This document shows positions 9,666 to 17,278 of a stretch of 64,000 nt of DNA, piece after piece. Both the position numbers and the translations under genes were made by a program. The stretch is from an uncultured Eudoraea sp. (lineage in GTDB: Bacteria; Bacteroidota; Bacteroidia; Flavobacteriales; Flavobacteriaceae), in the NCBI GenBank assembly GCA_947258405.1, contig CAMYIE010000008.1, positions 1 to 64,000 of the forward strand, given 5' to 3'. Positions within the stretch are counted from its first letter, which is position 1. Each line of letters begins with the position of its first letter. The notes beneath the pieces were generated by a model. That model made no database searches, was not told the origin of the DNA, and worked only from the letters and a program-made list of their open reading frames with translations.

Positions 9666-9824
9666 TTATTTTTTGTGTCTGGGCTCAGAGGATACACTTA
9701 ATTTCTTTCTTCCTTTTGCCCTTCTCCGCGCCAATATTTTCCTTCCGCTTACGGAATCCATACGCTCCCTAAAACCGTGTTTGTTCCTTCTCTTTCTTTT
9801 AGATGGCTGATATGTTCTTTTCAT
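9666..9824 (-). CDS. rpmH: 50S ribosomal protein bL34
   Basis: A 52-residue, extremely basic protein starting [20 protein letters not shown] and ending in RHKK, the unmistakable bL34 signature. It binds 23S rRNA in the large subunit. The reading frame is intact and the length is typical of Bacteroidota, where the protein has a slightly longer C-terminal tail than the 46-residue E. coli form. It has its own promoter (9883-9913) and terminator (9614-9642). The usual rpmH neighbours dnaA or rnpA are absent here, as expected for Bacteroidota. Confidence 0.97.
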   Translation of the reverse strand: MKRTYQPSKRKRRNKHGFRERMDSVSGRKILARRRAKGRKKLSVSSEPRHKK

Positions 9825-9882
9825 TCCGGAGATTTTTTTTATTAATGCCGCAATGGCGACATAGGATACTAAAATCTGGCCG

Positions 9883-9913
9883 CAAATATACGAAGAGTTT
9901 TTGCTTTGCCAAA
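9883..9913 (-). promoter_or_regulatory. Promoter of rpmH (TTTG-N19-TATATTTG)
   Basis: On the minus strand a TTTG (9910-9913) is followed after 19 bases by TATATTTG (9883-9890), an exact match to the Bacteroidota sigma-A consensus TTTG-N~19-TAnnTTTG. Transcription would begin near 9876, giving a leader of about 50 bases before the bL34 start. Confidence 0.75.
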
Positions 9914-9945
9914 TTGGAACGAAAAAATTATTCGGTTAGATTTAT

Positions 9946-9953
9946 TACTTTTG
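9946..9953 (+). promoter_or_regulatory. Candidate -7 element upstream of the DUF6263-like gene
   Basis: TACTTTTG matches TAnnTTTG and sits 32 bases before the start codon at 9985, a normal distance. No clear upstream TTTG is visible at the right spacing. It would be divergent from the rpmH promoter. Confidence 0.4.
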
Positions 9954-9984
9954 CGGCATCTTATAATCACCCGACATTCTCCTT

Positions 9985-10869
9985 ATGAGAAGTTACTTCA
10001 TCAGGATTGTTTTCTTACTTTTTTGCACCGCTTTGTGGAGTCAGCATTCTTTGTATTATACCTTGAAAAAAGGCGATACTTATGTTATAGAACAAAATGC
10101 TCAGCAACTTATCACGCAAGAGATCGAAGGGATAACGCACGAGTTGGAAAATAATATAAGTGGTAAGATGCAATTTAAGGTAGCTGGAATTAAAGACGAC
10201 CTCTATGAGATCGACATGGTCTTCCTGGATCTGGGGATGCACATGAATTCTAACCTTCAGGGCGAACTAATGAGTGTTGATGCCAGTGAAGTGATAGAAG
10301 GAGATGCCCAATCAAGAATTTTTAACAGTTTGCTGAATATCCCAGTGCGTATGATCCTGGCAAGGAGCGGCAATGTACTTTCCGTTCATGGAGGTGACAG
10401 TCTGATCAACAAAATGACCACGGCTTCTGGTATTACCGATTCAATTGCGAAAAATGCCCTGAAGGAATCACTGCGAAACGAATTTGGTTCCGAGGCCCTC
10501 TCTAATAGTTTCGAGCAAATGACTTACATCTATCCCGAGGGTACTAACTCTTTACAAGGCAGTTGGGAAAACGAATACAGCGGTAAACTTTCAGCAAAAA
10601 ATATCTGGACTCTCGAGAAATCTACGCCAGCGGAAAATTATATAACAGGCATTGCAGATATCGAAATGGATATCGAGGATGAAGGTACAAGCATGTCTTT
10701 GAGTGGAAAGCAGGAAACCACCGTTACTGCGGATATTAAAACCGGATTTATCCTCGATATGTTGGTAGAGGGTTATTCAGAAGGTACGGCCATGATGTCC
10801 CACACAGGTGATATGGAAATCCCCACAACTATTAAATCGACTACTAGATATAAATTAATCACAAATTGA
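9985..10869 (+). CDS. Exported protein of unknown function, DUF6263-like
   Basis: A 294-residue protein with an N-terminal signal peptide (MRSYFIRIVFLLFCTALWSQ). The mature part is rich in beta strands, begins LYYTLKKGDTYVIEQNAQQ, and repeatedly uses short strands with Glu/Asp turns; it looks like the Bacteroidota family DUF6263, whose members start with a similar LKKGDTY segment. There are no catalytic motifs I recognise. The next gene starts 2 bases after its stop, so the two are co-transcribed. Function unknown, probably a periplasmic or outer-membrane-associated protein. Confidence 0.7.
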   Translation: MRSYFIRIVFLLFCTALWSQHSLYYTLKKGDTYVIEQNAQQLITQEIEGITHELENNISGKMQFKVAGIKDDLYEIDMVFLDLGMHMNSNLQGELMSVDASEVIEGDAQSRIFNSLLNIPVRMILARSGNVLSVHGGDSLINKMTTASGITDSIAKNALKESLRNEFGSEALSNSFEQMTYIYPEGTNSLQGSWENEYSGKLSAKNIWTLEKSTPAENYITGIADIEMDIEDEGTSMSLSGKQETTVTADIKTGFILDMLVEGYSEGTAMMSHTGDMEIPTTIKSTTRYKLITN

Positions 10870-10870
10870 T

Positions 10871-11386
10871 ATGTTCAATAAAATCATAAAAATAATCCTT
10901 GCAGCAATACTCGTGGCCTATGCAGGATATCAGTTCGTAGAAGGAAATATCGGTAATGGTATTTTTATCATCCTGCTTGCCCTGGTATTCATCTTCCTCT
11001 ATTTTAGAAATGAATTTATTCTACTGGCATTTTTACGAATGAGGAAGCAGGATATGGAGGGTACGCAGAAATGGCTTGAAAAAATTAAAAATCCCGAAGC
11101 CGCATTGACGCAAAAACAACAAGGCTATTATAACTACCTCTATGGGATCATCTATTCTCAAAAAAATCTTACCCAGGCCGAGAAATATTTCAAGAAGGCA
11201 TTGAAATTAGGATTGAACATGGACTACGACCTGGCGATGGCCAAATTAAGCCTGGCAGGGATCGCGATGCAGAAAAGGCGAAAACGAGAGGCCACAACGC
11301 TACTACAGGAAGCCAAAAAGCTCGATAAAAACAATATGCTGACAGAACAGATAAAGATGATGCAGCAGCAGATGAAGAAAATTTGA
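10871..11386 (+). CDS. Membrane-anchored TPR-like protein
   Basis: A 171-residue protein. Two hydrophobic segments (about residues 7-24 and 29-46) form an N-terminal membrane hairpin, followed by a soluble helical region. Residues about 85-165 look like two to three tetratricopeptide-type helix pairs (GYYNYLYGIIYSQKNLTQAEKYFKKALKLG contains the usual A/Y/F spacing, given here as a description of positions 92-121). Such proteins usually serve as protein-interaction scaffolds. It is translationally close to the upstream gene and its stop is one base from the stop of the convergent lytic transglycosylase. Confidence 0.7.
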   Translation: MFNKIIKIILAAILVAYAGYQFVEGNIGNGIFIILLALVFIFLYFRNEFILLAFLRMRKQDMEGTQKWLEKIKNPEAALTQKQQGYYNYLYGIIYSQKNLTQAEKYFKKALKLGLNMDYDLAMAKLSLAGIAMQKRRKREATTLLQEAKKLDKNNMLTEQIKMMQQQMKKI

Positions 11387-11387
11387 G

Positions 11388-12347
11388 CTACCTACTGGTG
11401 GTATAATACCCCTTATTTGGTATTTGAATAATATACTTCTTACCGGAAGAATTGTTCAGGTGAGGCTCTCTCAACCAGGGATTATGTCTCTTTAGAATCT
11501 TATAGTTGATACCATATTCCGTAGCGAAATCAGCAAAGTTTTCAACCGGACTATCGATCTCTACGTTAAAGGTGGGCACAGCAGTATATAAGTCCTGGTT
11601 ATTAACTTCATAACCGTATTTATCAGGATTATTGAGGATCTCTTTAATGGCGAGAATACGAAAAACATATCGTCCTGTTTCCTCTCCCAGCAACAGATCG
11701 TAATAGTCATCTGCCTGTTGAATATTCATAAACTTTTTTATGGAACCATAGCCTGCATTATAAGCTGCTGCGGCAAGGGTCCAGCTGCCAAATTTCTCTT
11801 TGTATTTCTTTAGATATCTGCAGGCGACATCAGTGGATTTTTCTAAGTGGTAGCGTTCGTCTACATTGGAATTGACTTCCAGCCCGTACTCACGGGCAGT
11901 AGCTTTCATGATCTGCCAGAAACCCGTAGCCCCGGCTGGTGAAACAGTATTTTGGAGGCCGCTTTCAGCGACAGCCAGATATTTGAAATCTTCTGGAATA
12001 TTGTGTTTCCTTAATATGGGTTCTATAATAGGGAAAAATTTGTGGGCCCTCTTCATCAGAAGCAAGGCGTTGGACTGCCAATAGGTATTGACCAGGAATT
12101 CCCTGTCTACCCGTTCCATGATCTCCGGATCATCCTGTGGAACCTTTTCACCGGCAAAGATCAAATTTTCCGGTATGTCGATCGCTGAGATAGTATATTC
12201 AGGAGCTACATTCTTCTCTCCACCTTTTACTTTAGATTCCATCGGAATCTCGAACTGATCTACCGGACTTCTCTGAACCGCAAAAACAAGAGTGCTGATC
12301 ACAAAGACCACACCCAGAATCATCAAAATTTTCTTCAACACCCCCAT
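11388..12347 (-). CDS. Membrane-anchored lytic transglycosylase, MltD/SLT type
   Basis: Cleaves peptidoglycan glycan strands, leaving 1,6-anhydro ends. Residues 7-24 form a signal/anchor segment. The SLT domain (about residues 100-245) carries the catalytic Glu128 in LAVAESGLQ, the substrate-binding block SPAGATGFWQIM and the AAAAYNAGYGSIKKF motif, all as in family-1 transglycosylases. The C-terminal 50 residues (IDSPVENFADFATEYGINY onward) look like one divergent LysM peptidoglycan-binding module. Total length 319 residues. It lies 31 bases downstream of the alpha/beta hydrolase on the same strand, probably in one operon. Confidence 0.88.
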   Translation of the reverse strand: MGVLKKILMILGVVFVISTLVFAVQRSPVDQFEIPMESKVKGGEKNVAPEYTISAIDIPENLIFAGEKVPQDDPEIMERVDREFLVNTYWQSNALLLMKRAHKFFPIIEPILRKHNIPEDFKYLAVAESGLQNTVSPAGATGFWQIMKATAREYGLEVNSNVDERYHLEKSTDVACRYLKKYKEKFGSWTLAAAAYNAGYGSIKKFMNIQQADDYYDLLLGEETGRYVFRILAIKEILNNPDKYGYEVNNQDLYTAVPTFNVEIDSPVENFADFATEYGINYKILKRHNPWLREPHLNNSSGKKYIIQIPNKGYYTTSR

Positions 12348-12378
12348 AACTATAAAATTGATTATTTATTCAAAGGTA

Positions 12379-13056
12379 TTAAATAGAACTCCCTTCCTCC
12401 AAAATAATTGTGGGCAAGCGCTTATTAAACCATTTAAATCGATTGAGGATCATAATATGTGTTCCACCTTCCACAAGAGTACAATTTTTGATATGCTGAA
12501 TTGGAAATACCGCATCTTTGTCCCCATGGATATGTACCAGTTCGGGATCATGTTCGCGTTGCCCCCAGTGGACCATTTGATCTATGGACCAGTCTATATA
12601 GTATTTGTCGCGTAAGGATAGGTATTCTTCATAAAGCTCAAGTCTTTTGGTTACCGTTTCTCCAAAAGCGTATTTCGCCAATAGCTCAACATTGTTCACC
12701 AGCCCCGTTGGAAGGAGTTTATGGACTTTGGTGTATTTGGCAAAAATGAGACGTTTTGGCAATTCGTACCGACTCTTTACACTCGAAATAATAATCACTT
12801 TTTTCACAGGGATAAGTCTGGCCATTTCCTGAACCAGGATTCCCCCAAAGGAAACGCCGATGAGAACCGGTTCTTTGGAGGTGATGAGATTGCACATCGC
12901 TTCAGCGTATTCAACCAAAGTCATACCGCGTTTGGGAACAAACCATTCGAGTTTATGGATTTCGAAACGACTTTCATCCAGGTGAATATTCTTAAAGATA
13001 GTCGAATTAGCCGCCATCCCAGGCATCAGATAGACGTGAATTTTTGATGGAGTCAT
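12379..13056 (-). CDS. Alpha/beta hydrolase-fold protein
   Basis: A 225-residue cytosolic protein with no signal peptide. The nucleophile elbow GVSFGG (GxSxG, Ser near residue 74) and a C-terminal His in GGTHIMI support the alpha/beta hydrolase fold; the acid is probably the Asp in HIHGDKDAVFP. The substrate cannot be predicted. It starts divergently from the small GNAT gene across a 154-base spacer with paired repeats, and is followed by the lytic transglycosylase. Its leader contains an ACCACACTAAA site seven bases from the start, shared with the divergent gene. Confidence 0.8.
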   Translation of the reverse strand: MTPSKIHVYLMPGMAANSTIFKNIHLDESRFEIHKLEWFVPKRGMTLVEYAEAMCNLITSKEPVLIGVSFGGILVQEMARLIPVKKVIIISSVKSRYELPKRLIFAKYTKVHKLLPTGLVNNVELLAKYAFGETVTKRLELYEEYLSLRDKYYIDWSIDQMVHWGQREHDPELVHIHGDKDAVFPIQHIKNCTLVEGGTHIMILNRFKWFNKRLPTIILEEGSSI

Positions 13057-13102
13057 ACCATGTTTAGTGTGGTAATTTCTAGGAAAATAGCATTTTTTTT
13101 GC

Positions 13103-13110
13103 TACTTTTG
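13103..13110 (+). promoter_or_regulatory. Candidate -7 element for the GNAT gene
   Basis: TACTTTTG matches TAnnTTTG. Transcription would begin near 13117, giving a leader of about 95 bases that contains the hairpin at 13152-13182. A matching -33 element is not evident. Confidence 0.4.
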
Positions 13111-13151
13111 TCCACTGGTTGTAAAAAATTACTCTGGCGTGTATTTGTTTG

Positions 13152-13182
13152 AAATTACGATTCTAAGCATCGTAATTTTTTT
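13152..13182 (+). terminator. Terminator-like hairpin in the leader of the GNAT gene
   Basis: AAATTACGAT (13152-13161) pairs fully with ATCGTAATTT (13169-13178) over a 7-base loop, and the stem runs into seven T (13176-13182). It has the form of a rho-independent terminator, but lies between the candidate promoter and the start codon, 29 bases before the ATG. It may act as an attenuator, end a short RNA, or be only a leader hairpin; the stem is AT-rich and so only moderately stable. Confidence 0.5.
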
Positions 13183-13210
13183 ATCTGAAACCACACTAAA
13201 TTCTAACTAT

Positions 13211-13504
13211 ATGAATGAAGTTATCATTAAGGACAATAGTTTCTTGCGACAATTTGAAACTAGGGTTAACGGACATTTGGCCAAAATTGAATACTCTTCA
13301 CAAGAACGTAAAGTATTTCTCACCAAACTCGTAATACCGGAGGAAATCTCCCAAAATGGCTTTAAAGAAGATTTTATTAAAGGAGTTTTACATCATATTC
13401 AGGGTCAAAACCTTCGGGTAGTACCTACAAGTCCGCAGATCGCCGGATTTTTAAGAAAGAACAGACAATATAAAGAGATGCTTCCGGTTGGGATACGTAT
13501 CTGA
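13211..13504 (+). CDS. Small GNAT-family N-acetyltransferase (YjdJ/NATD1-like)
   Basis: I start this gene at ATG 13211 (97 residues), not at the in-frame GTG 13139, because the extra N terminus would cross the leader hairpin and has no homologous look, while MNEVIIKDNS begins like the family. The protein matches the short Gcn5-related domain of the YjdJ type: FETRVNGHLAKIEYS, then FLTKLVIPEEISQNG and a C-terminal helix-strand with RVVPTSPQIAGFLRKN, where the PxxxxFL pattern contacts acetyl-CoA. Substrate unknown. It converges with mtaB across a strong terminator. Confidence 0.82.
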   Translation: MNEVIIKDNSFLRQFETRVNGHLAKIEYSSQERKVFLTKLVIPEEISQNGFKEDFIKGVLHHIQGQNLRVVPTSPQIAGFLRKNRQYKEMLPVGIRI

Positions 13505-13556
13505 TTATATCCGTCTAATACCTAGAAGTTTAAAAGATTTCTTTAAAAGAAACAAA

Positions 13557-13584
13557 GCCCGGTTTAGAACAGCCGGGTTTTTTT
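13557..13584. terminator. Intrinsic terminator between the GNAT gene and mtaB
   Basis: CCCGGTT pairs with AGCCGGG (one G-T) around a 6-base loop, with seven T on the plus strand and an A-rich run on the other side. It ends the plus-strand gene; the mtaB stop at 13583-13585 overlaps its T tract, so it may serve both convergent genes. Confidence 0.85.
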
Positions 13585-14917
13585 ATGCTAACCTGATCAG
13601 TTTCGGCTCCAGGCTCCTAAACCTTACCATTCCTTCTTCATCTATTTCAATTAGTTCCACTTCCATCATAGAATTGACTAATTCCGGATCCCAGGGAGTT
13701 CTTACGCGCACATAATTCTCGGTAAAGCCATACATATAACCTTTTTTGTTCTCACCTTCGAGCAAAACTTTGCGTCTTGTACCCATTTGTGATTCATAAA
13801 AGGCTCTTCTTTTTTTGGCTGAAAGACCTCTGAGCATTTTACTTCTCTTTTTTCGAATTTCAGGAAGAACACTGCCCTGCATTTGAGCCGCAAGTGTATT
13901 TTCGCGCTCACTATAGGTAAATACGTGAAGGTAGGAGATATCCAGCTCATTAAGGAAGGTGTAGGTTTCTAAAAAATCCTCTTCTGTTTCCCCTGGAAAT
14001 CCAACAATTACATCCACCCCGATACAGGCGTCGGGCATAATTTCCTTGATCTGCTTAACTTTTTTGGTATAAAGGCCGCGCTGATACCTCCTGCGCATAA
14101 GTTTCAGGATTCGATCACTTCCACTCTGTAATGGAATATGAAAATGCGGTACAAAAGTTCTGCTTGAAGCCACAAAATTAATGATTTCGTCTCTCAATAA
14201 ATTAGGTTCAATAGATGAGATCCGTATGCGCTCTACACCTTCAACCACATCCAGGGCTTTTACAAGATCATAAAAGGTATGCTCGTGCTTTTTATCGCCA
14301 TGTTCTCCTTTCCCATAATCTCCGATATTCACTCCGGTAAGCACAATTTCCTTAATTTCCTGTTTCGCTATATTACCGGCATTTTCTATGACATTTTTTA
14401 GGGTGTCGCTTCTCGATATACCTCTGGCAAGTGGAATAGTACAAAAAGTACATTTATAATCACATCCATCCTGTACCTTAAGGAAAGCTCTTGTCCGGTC
14501 GCCAATGGCATAGCTCCCTACATAAAAATTTGCTTGCTCTATTTCACAGGAATGAACAACTCCTTCGTGTTTCTTATCCAGATCGTCGAGGTATTCCAAA
14601 ATATTAAACTTCTCTGTTGCCCCTAATACCAGGTCTACCCCATGCAAGGAAGCGAGCTCCTGAGGTTTTAGCTGAGCGTAACAACCAATAGCGATTATAA
14701 AAGCTTCCGGACTGTTCTTAAGTGCCTGCCTGACGATCGATCTAAACTGTTTATCGGCATTTTCCGTTACCGAACATGTATTTATAACATATATATCTGC
14801 CGAAGAATCAAATCCAACGCGGTCAAAACCTTCACTGGTGAACTGACGAGCAATAGTAGAGGTTTCTGAAAAATTCAGTTTACAACCCAGGGTATGGAAT
14901 GCCACACGTTTATTCAT
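13583..14917 (-). CDS. mtaB: tRNA t6A37 methylthiotransferase
   Basis: A radical-SAM enzyme that adds a methylthio group to N6-threonylcarbamoyladenosine at position 37 of ANN-decoding tRNAs. The 444 residues follow the family order: an N-terminal UPF0004 domain (HTLGCKLNFSE with the first cluster Cys, then CSVTENAD and IAIGCYAQ), the radical-SAM motif CDYKCTFC near residue 151-158, and a C-terminal TRAM-like RNA-binding segment from about residue 380. LKVQDGCDYKCTFCTIP and VDVIVGFPGETEEDF are characteristic. It is the MtaB rather than MiaB or RimO subtype by its start (RVAFHTLGCKLNFSET). Confidence 0.93.
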   Translation of the reverse strand: MNKRVAFHTLGCKLNFSETSTIARQFTSEGFDRVGFDSSADIYVINTCSVTENADKQFRSIVRQALKNSPEAFIIAIGCYAQLKPQELASLHGVDLVLGATEKFNILEYLDDLDKKHEGVVHSCEIEQANFYVGSYAIGDRTRAFLKVQDGCDYKCTFCTIPLARGISRSDTLKNVIENAGNIAKQEIKEIVLTGVNIGDYGKGEHGDKKHEHTFYDLVKALDVVEGVERIRISSIEPNLLRDEIINFVASSRTFVPHFHIPLQSGSDRILKLMRRRYQRGLYTKKVKQIKEIMPDACIGVDVIVGFPGETEEDFLETYTFLNELDISYLHVFTYSERENTLAAQMQGSVLPEIRKKRSKMLRGLSAKKRRAFYESQMGTRRKVLLEGENKKGYMYGFTENYVRVRTPWDPELVNSMMEVELIEIDEEGMVRFRSLEPKLIRLA

Positions 14918-15004
14918 ATTCTGTCATAAACTGTATTAGGGCTGCAAAGATATCAACTTCCTGACAAATAGCTCCGAAGCGGGCCGGGCAGTTCTAAGCA
15001 CCTT

Positions 15005-16186
15005 TTAACGTGGGTAGTTACGCCATTTTTTGGTTATTTCGAAGACATAGTCCAGGATATCGGCCTCCACCTTGTCGAAAGCAACTCCCCTCCGTGCCAT
15101 CATCACCTCTGCAGCTTCAAAAGCTTTCTTCGGGTAATAGGTAGAAAAACCGGTAGCACCTCCCCAACTAAAACTGGGTACAAAATTTCTGGGAAATCCG
15201 GATGCATAAATATTCGAATTCACCCCGATTACAGTTCCGGTATTGAACATAGTATTGATGGCAGTTTTGCTGTGATCGCCCATCATAAGCCCACAGAATT
15301 GCAAGCCGGTTTGTTCGAAACGCTCGGTGGCATAATTCCAAAGCCTCACTTTGGCGTAATTGTTCTTTAGATTAGAATTATTGGAATCGGCACCGATATT
15401 ACACCACTCTCCGAGGACGGAATTTCCCAGGTAGCCGTCGTGGCCTTTACTGGAATATCCAAAAATGACAGAATTATTGATCTCACCACAAACTTTACCA
15501 AAAGGTCCAATAGTAGTTGGTCCATAGATCTTCGCCCCCATTTTAACCACAGCGTTCTCGCAAAGGGCCAATCCGCCACGAATCATATTCCCTTCCATTA
15601 CCAAAGAATTTTTACCCAGATAAATAGGGCCTTCCGAGGCGTTCAGAATACTGTACTCTACCTTTGCTCCTTTTTCCAGAAATATGTTTTCGGGATGAAT
15701 AACGCTGTTAGTCTTAGGGATAGGCTCGCTCTTTCTACCTTGGGTGAGCAGTTCAAAGTCTGCCTGAAGTGCTTCTCCATTCCGGGAAAATATGTCCCAT
15801 GTATTTTCAACACGGAAAGTTCTGCCCGTAAATACAAGAGTATCAAAACTTCCGGTATTATATTCTTTATGAGGATCTTTTGTACAATACGCTACAGTGA
15901 TGTCGCCTGCTGCGAGTGCCTGTCCTTCCTTCAATTTTGAAACCTGATCAGCGAGCGCCCGGTCGGGAACAAAGGAGCCGTCGATCAATACATTAACCGC
16001 TTCCGCTTTCAAAGGATATTTTACGCTGAGGTATTCCTCGGTCTTGGTACTCGTAACAGTTTCGAGCAAGGTTTCCCATTTTTCTCTGATGGTCAGGATC
16101 CCTATCCTGATGTCGGCTACTGGTCTGGTAAAGGTAAAGGGAAGCAGAGAATCTCTAACCTGTCCATCAAAGAGTATATAATTCAT
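15005..16186 (-). CDS. GlmU-like sugar-phosphate nucleotidyltransferase/acyltransferase (TIGR03991 type)
   Basis: A 393-residue protein of the Bacteroidota family related to GlmU. The start MNYILFDGQVRDSLLPFTFT (residues 1-20) and TRPVADIRIGILTIREKW are diagnostic of this family and differ from true GlmU, which begins with a GxGTRM-type nucleotide loop. The second half is a left-handed beta helix of hexapeptide repeats (for example VVKMGAKIYGPTTIGPFGKV, ISNSVIFG-like turns), as in acetyltransferases. It is probably active on a sugar 1-phosphate for cell-wall or polysaccharide synthesis, but the substrate is not shown by the sequence. It lies downstream of rpmE2 beyond a terminator. Confidence 0.85.
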   Translation of the reverse strand: MNYILFDGQVRDSLLPFTFTRPVADIRIGILTIREKWETLLETVTSTKTEEYLSVKYPLKAEAVNVLIDGSFVPDRALADQVSKLKEGQALAAGDITVAYCTKDPHKEYNTGSFDTLVFTGRTFRVENTWDIFSRNGEALQADFELLTQGRKSEPIPKTNSVIHPENIFLEKGAKVEYSILNASEGPIYLGKNSLVMEGNMIRGGLALCENAVVKMGAKIYGPTTIGPFGKVCGEINNSVIFGYSSKGHDGYLGNSVLGEWCNIGADSNNSNLKNNYAKVRLWNYATERFEQTGLQFCGLMMGDHSKTAINTMFNTGTVIGVNSNIYASGFPRNFVPSFSWGGATGFSTYYPKKAFEAAEVMMARRGVAFDKVEADILDYVFEITKKWRNYPR

Positions 16187-16215
16187 CTCGGATTTTTTGA
16201 TAAAAGTATAAAAAT

Positions 16216-16243
16216 AACGCCCCCAATGAGAATCGGGGGCGTT
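16216..16243 (-). terminator. Intrinsic terminator of the L31 gene
   Basis: On the minus strand AACGCCCCC pairs with GGGGGCGTT, nine GC-rich base pairs over a 10-base loop, followed by TATTTTTA. It lies 29 bases after the L31 stop and 30 bases before the GlmU-like gene. Confidence 0.85.
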
Positions 16244-16271
16244 TACCTATCATTTTACGACCAAAGGAACA

Positions 16272-16571
16272 TTATTCCTGAGAAGCGGCAGGGTCGGCCT
16301 CTTTGTCCGATGTCGGTTTAGCTTTCTTGAATTTCCCGTACTTGCTCTTAAACTTGTCGATCCTACCTGCAGTATCCACCAATTTGGCTTTACCGGTATA
16401 GTATGGATGAGATGTTCTCGATATCTCGAGTTTAACCAGAGGGTATTCTACACCTTCAATAGTAATGGTTTCCTTAGTATCTGCAGTAGACTTGGTGAGA
16501 AATACGTCGTCGTTAGACATATCCTTAAAGGCTACTAATCTGTAATTCTTAGGGTGAATATCTTTTCTCAT
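16272..16571 (-). CDS. rpmE2: 50S ribosomal protein bL31, zinc-independent (type B)
   Basis: A large-subunit protein at the central protuberance and intersubunit bridge. I start it at 16571 (99 residues, [20 protein letters not shown]): the in-frame upstream TTG at 16601 would fall on the -7 promoter element. [23 protein letters not shown] and [14 protein letters not shown] are typical. No CxxC pair is present, so this is the form that does not bind zinc. A 17-residue tail ([17 protein letters not shown]) extends past the usual end and is acidic and probably disordered. Confidence 0.95.
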   Translation of the reverse strand: MRKDIHPKNYRLVAFKDMSNDDVFLTKSTADTKETITIEGVEYPLVKLEISRTSHPYYTGKAKLVDTAGRIDKFKSKYGKFKKAKPTSDKEADPAASQE

Positions 16572-16598
16572 ATCTCTTCTTCTGGCTTTTAGCGGCTG

Positions 16599-16629
16599 CA
16601 AATTTAATCATTTTTCTATTATACAGCAA
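16599..16629 (-). promoter_or_regulatory. Promoter of the L31 gene (TTG-N20-TAAATTTG)
   Basis: On the minus strand TTG (16627-16629) is followed after 20 bases by TAAATTTG (16599-16606), a good Bacteroidota promoter. It fixes the true start codon downstream at 16571. Confidence 0.65.
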
Positions 16630-16727
16630 TTTAGCTGGCAAAAAAGAATTCTTAAAATCGTTATCTTTATTTGTAACAAAAAAACAATAGCCAACACTAA
16701 CATTTTACAAACTTAAAGAAAGAAATC

Positions 16728-17246
16728 ATGGAAGAAAATCAACCTAAAACCGGGAAATATTCCCTTAATTTCGGATTAATCCTGGGTCTGATCAGTGTGG
16801 TCTTTGGCGTTATGCTCTACACTATGGATGCCCATTATTCACAGGATCCCGCCAATACAGTAATCAGTATCGTGATTATGGTGGCCGTGATCATTTGGGG
16901 AATTATTAGTTTCCGGAAAGCCAATGGAGGCTTCCTCGCCTTAGGTCAGGCGATGAAACTGGGAGCTGGAATTGCCCTTATCGCTGCAATAATAGCAGTG
17001 ATCTACACAATGGTCCTTTCGAACGTTATGGATCCGGAATTCGCTACCAAAATTGCTGAAGTAACCAAAGCCAAAGCCGAAGCCGATGGTCAAATGACTG
17101 CTGAACAAATTCAACAACAGTACGACGGAACGATCAACTTTTTCTGGATTACATATCCGTTCATTTTGATTTTTAATATCATTGCCGGACTCGTTATTGG
17201 TTTGATCGGCGGACTTATTCTGAAGAAAGCCAAACCGGACTATTAA
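16728..17246 (+). CDS. DUF4199 membrane protein
   Basis: A 172-residue integral membrane protein with four predicted hydrophobic segments: about residues 14-32, 43-62, 76-100 and 140-165, with a polar stretch (residues about 105-135, rich in Ala/Lys/Glu) between the third and fourth. This layout and the KTGKYSLNFGLILGLISVV start fit DUF4199, a Bacteroidota family. It is followed after 32 bases by a family 2 glycosyltransferase, a pairing I recall as common in flavobacteria. No biochemical role is known. Confidence 0.85.
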   Translation: MEENQPKTGKYSLNFGLILGLISVVFGVMLYTMDAHYSQDPANTVISIVIMVAVIIWGIISFRKANGGFLALGQAMKLGAGIALIAAIIAVIYTMVLSNVMDPEFATKIAEVTKAKAEADGQMTAEQIQQQYDGTINFFWITYPFILIFNIIAGLVIGLIGGLILKKAKPDY

Positions 17247-17278
17247 AAGGTTAAAAATTGTACTTTTGATAGGAATTC

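Larger units (their letters stand above)
13063..13200. repeat. 11-bp inverted repeat flanking the divergent hydrolase/GNAT promoter region
   Basis: TTTAGTGTGGT at 13063-13073 is the exact reverse complement of ACCACACTAAA at 13190-13200, with 116 bases between. Each copy lies directly upstream of a start codon (6 bases before the hydrolase ATG, 10 before the GNAT ATG) and in the same orientation relative to its gene. Confidence 0.75.

Noticed and set aside
13139-13210. 24-residue N-terminal extension of the GNAT protein
   Set aside because: It would be encoded across the terminator-like hairpin and does not resemble the family; ATG 13211 is the better start.
15440-15940. 166-codon plus-strand frame inside the GlmU-like gene
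   Set aside because: Antisense shadow of the hexapeptide-repeat region with no protein-like features.
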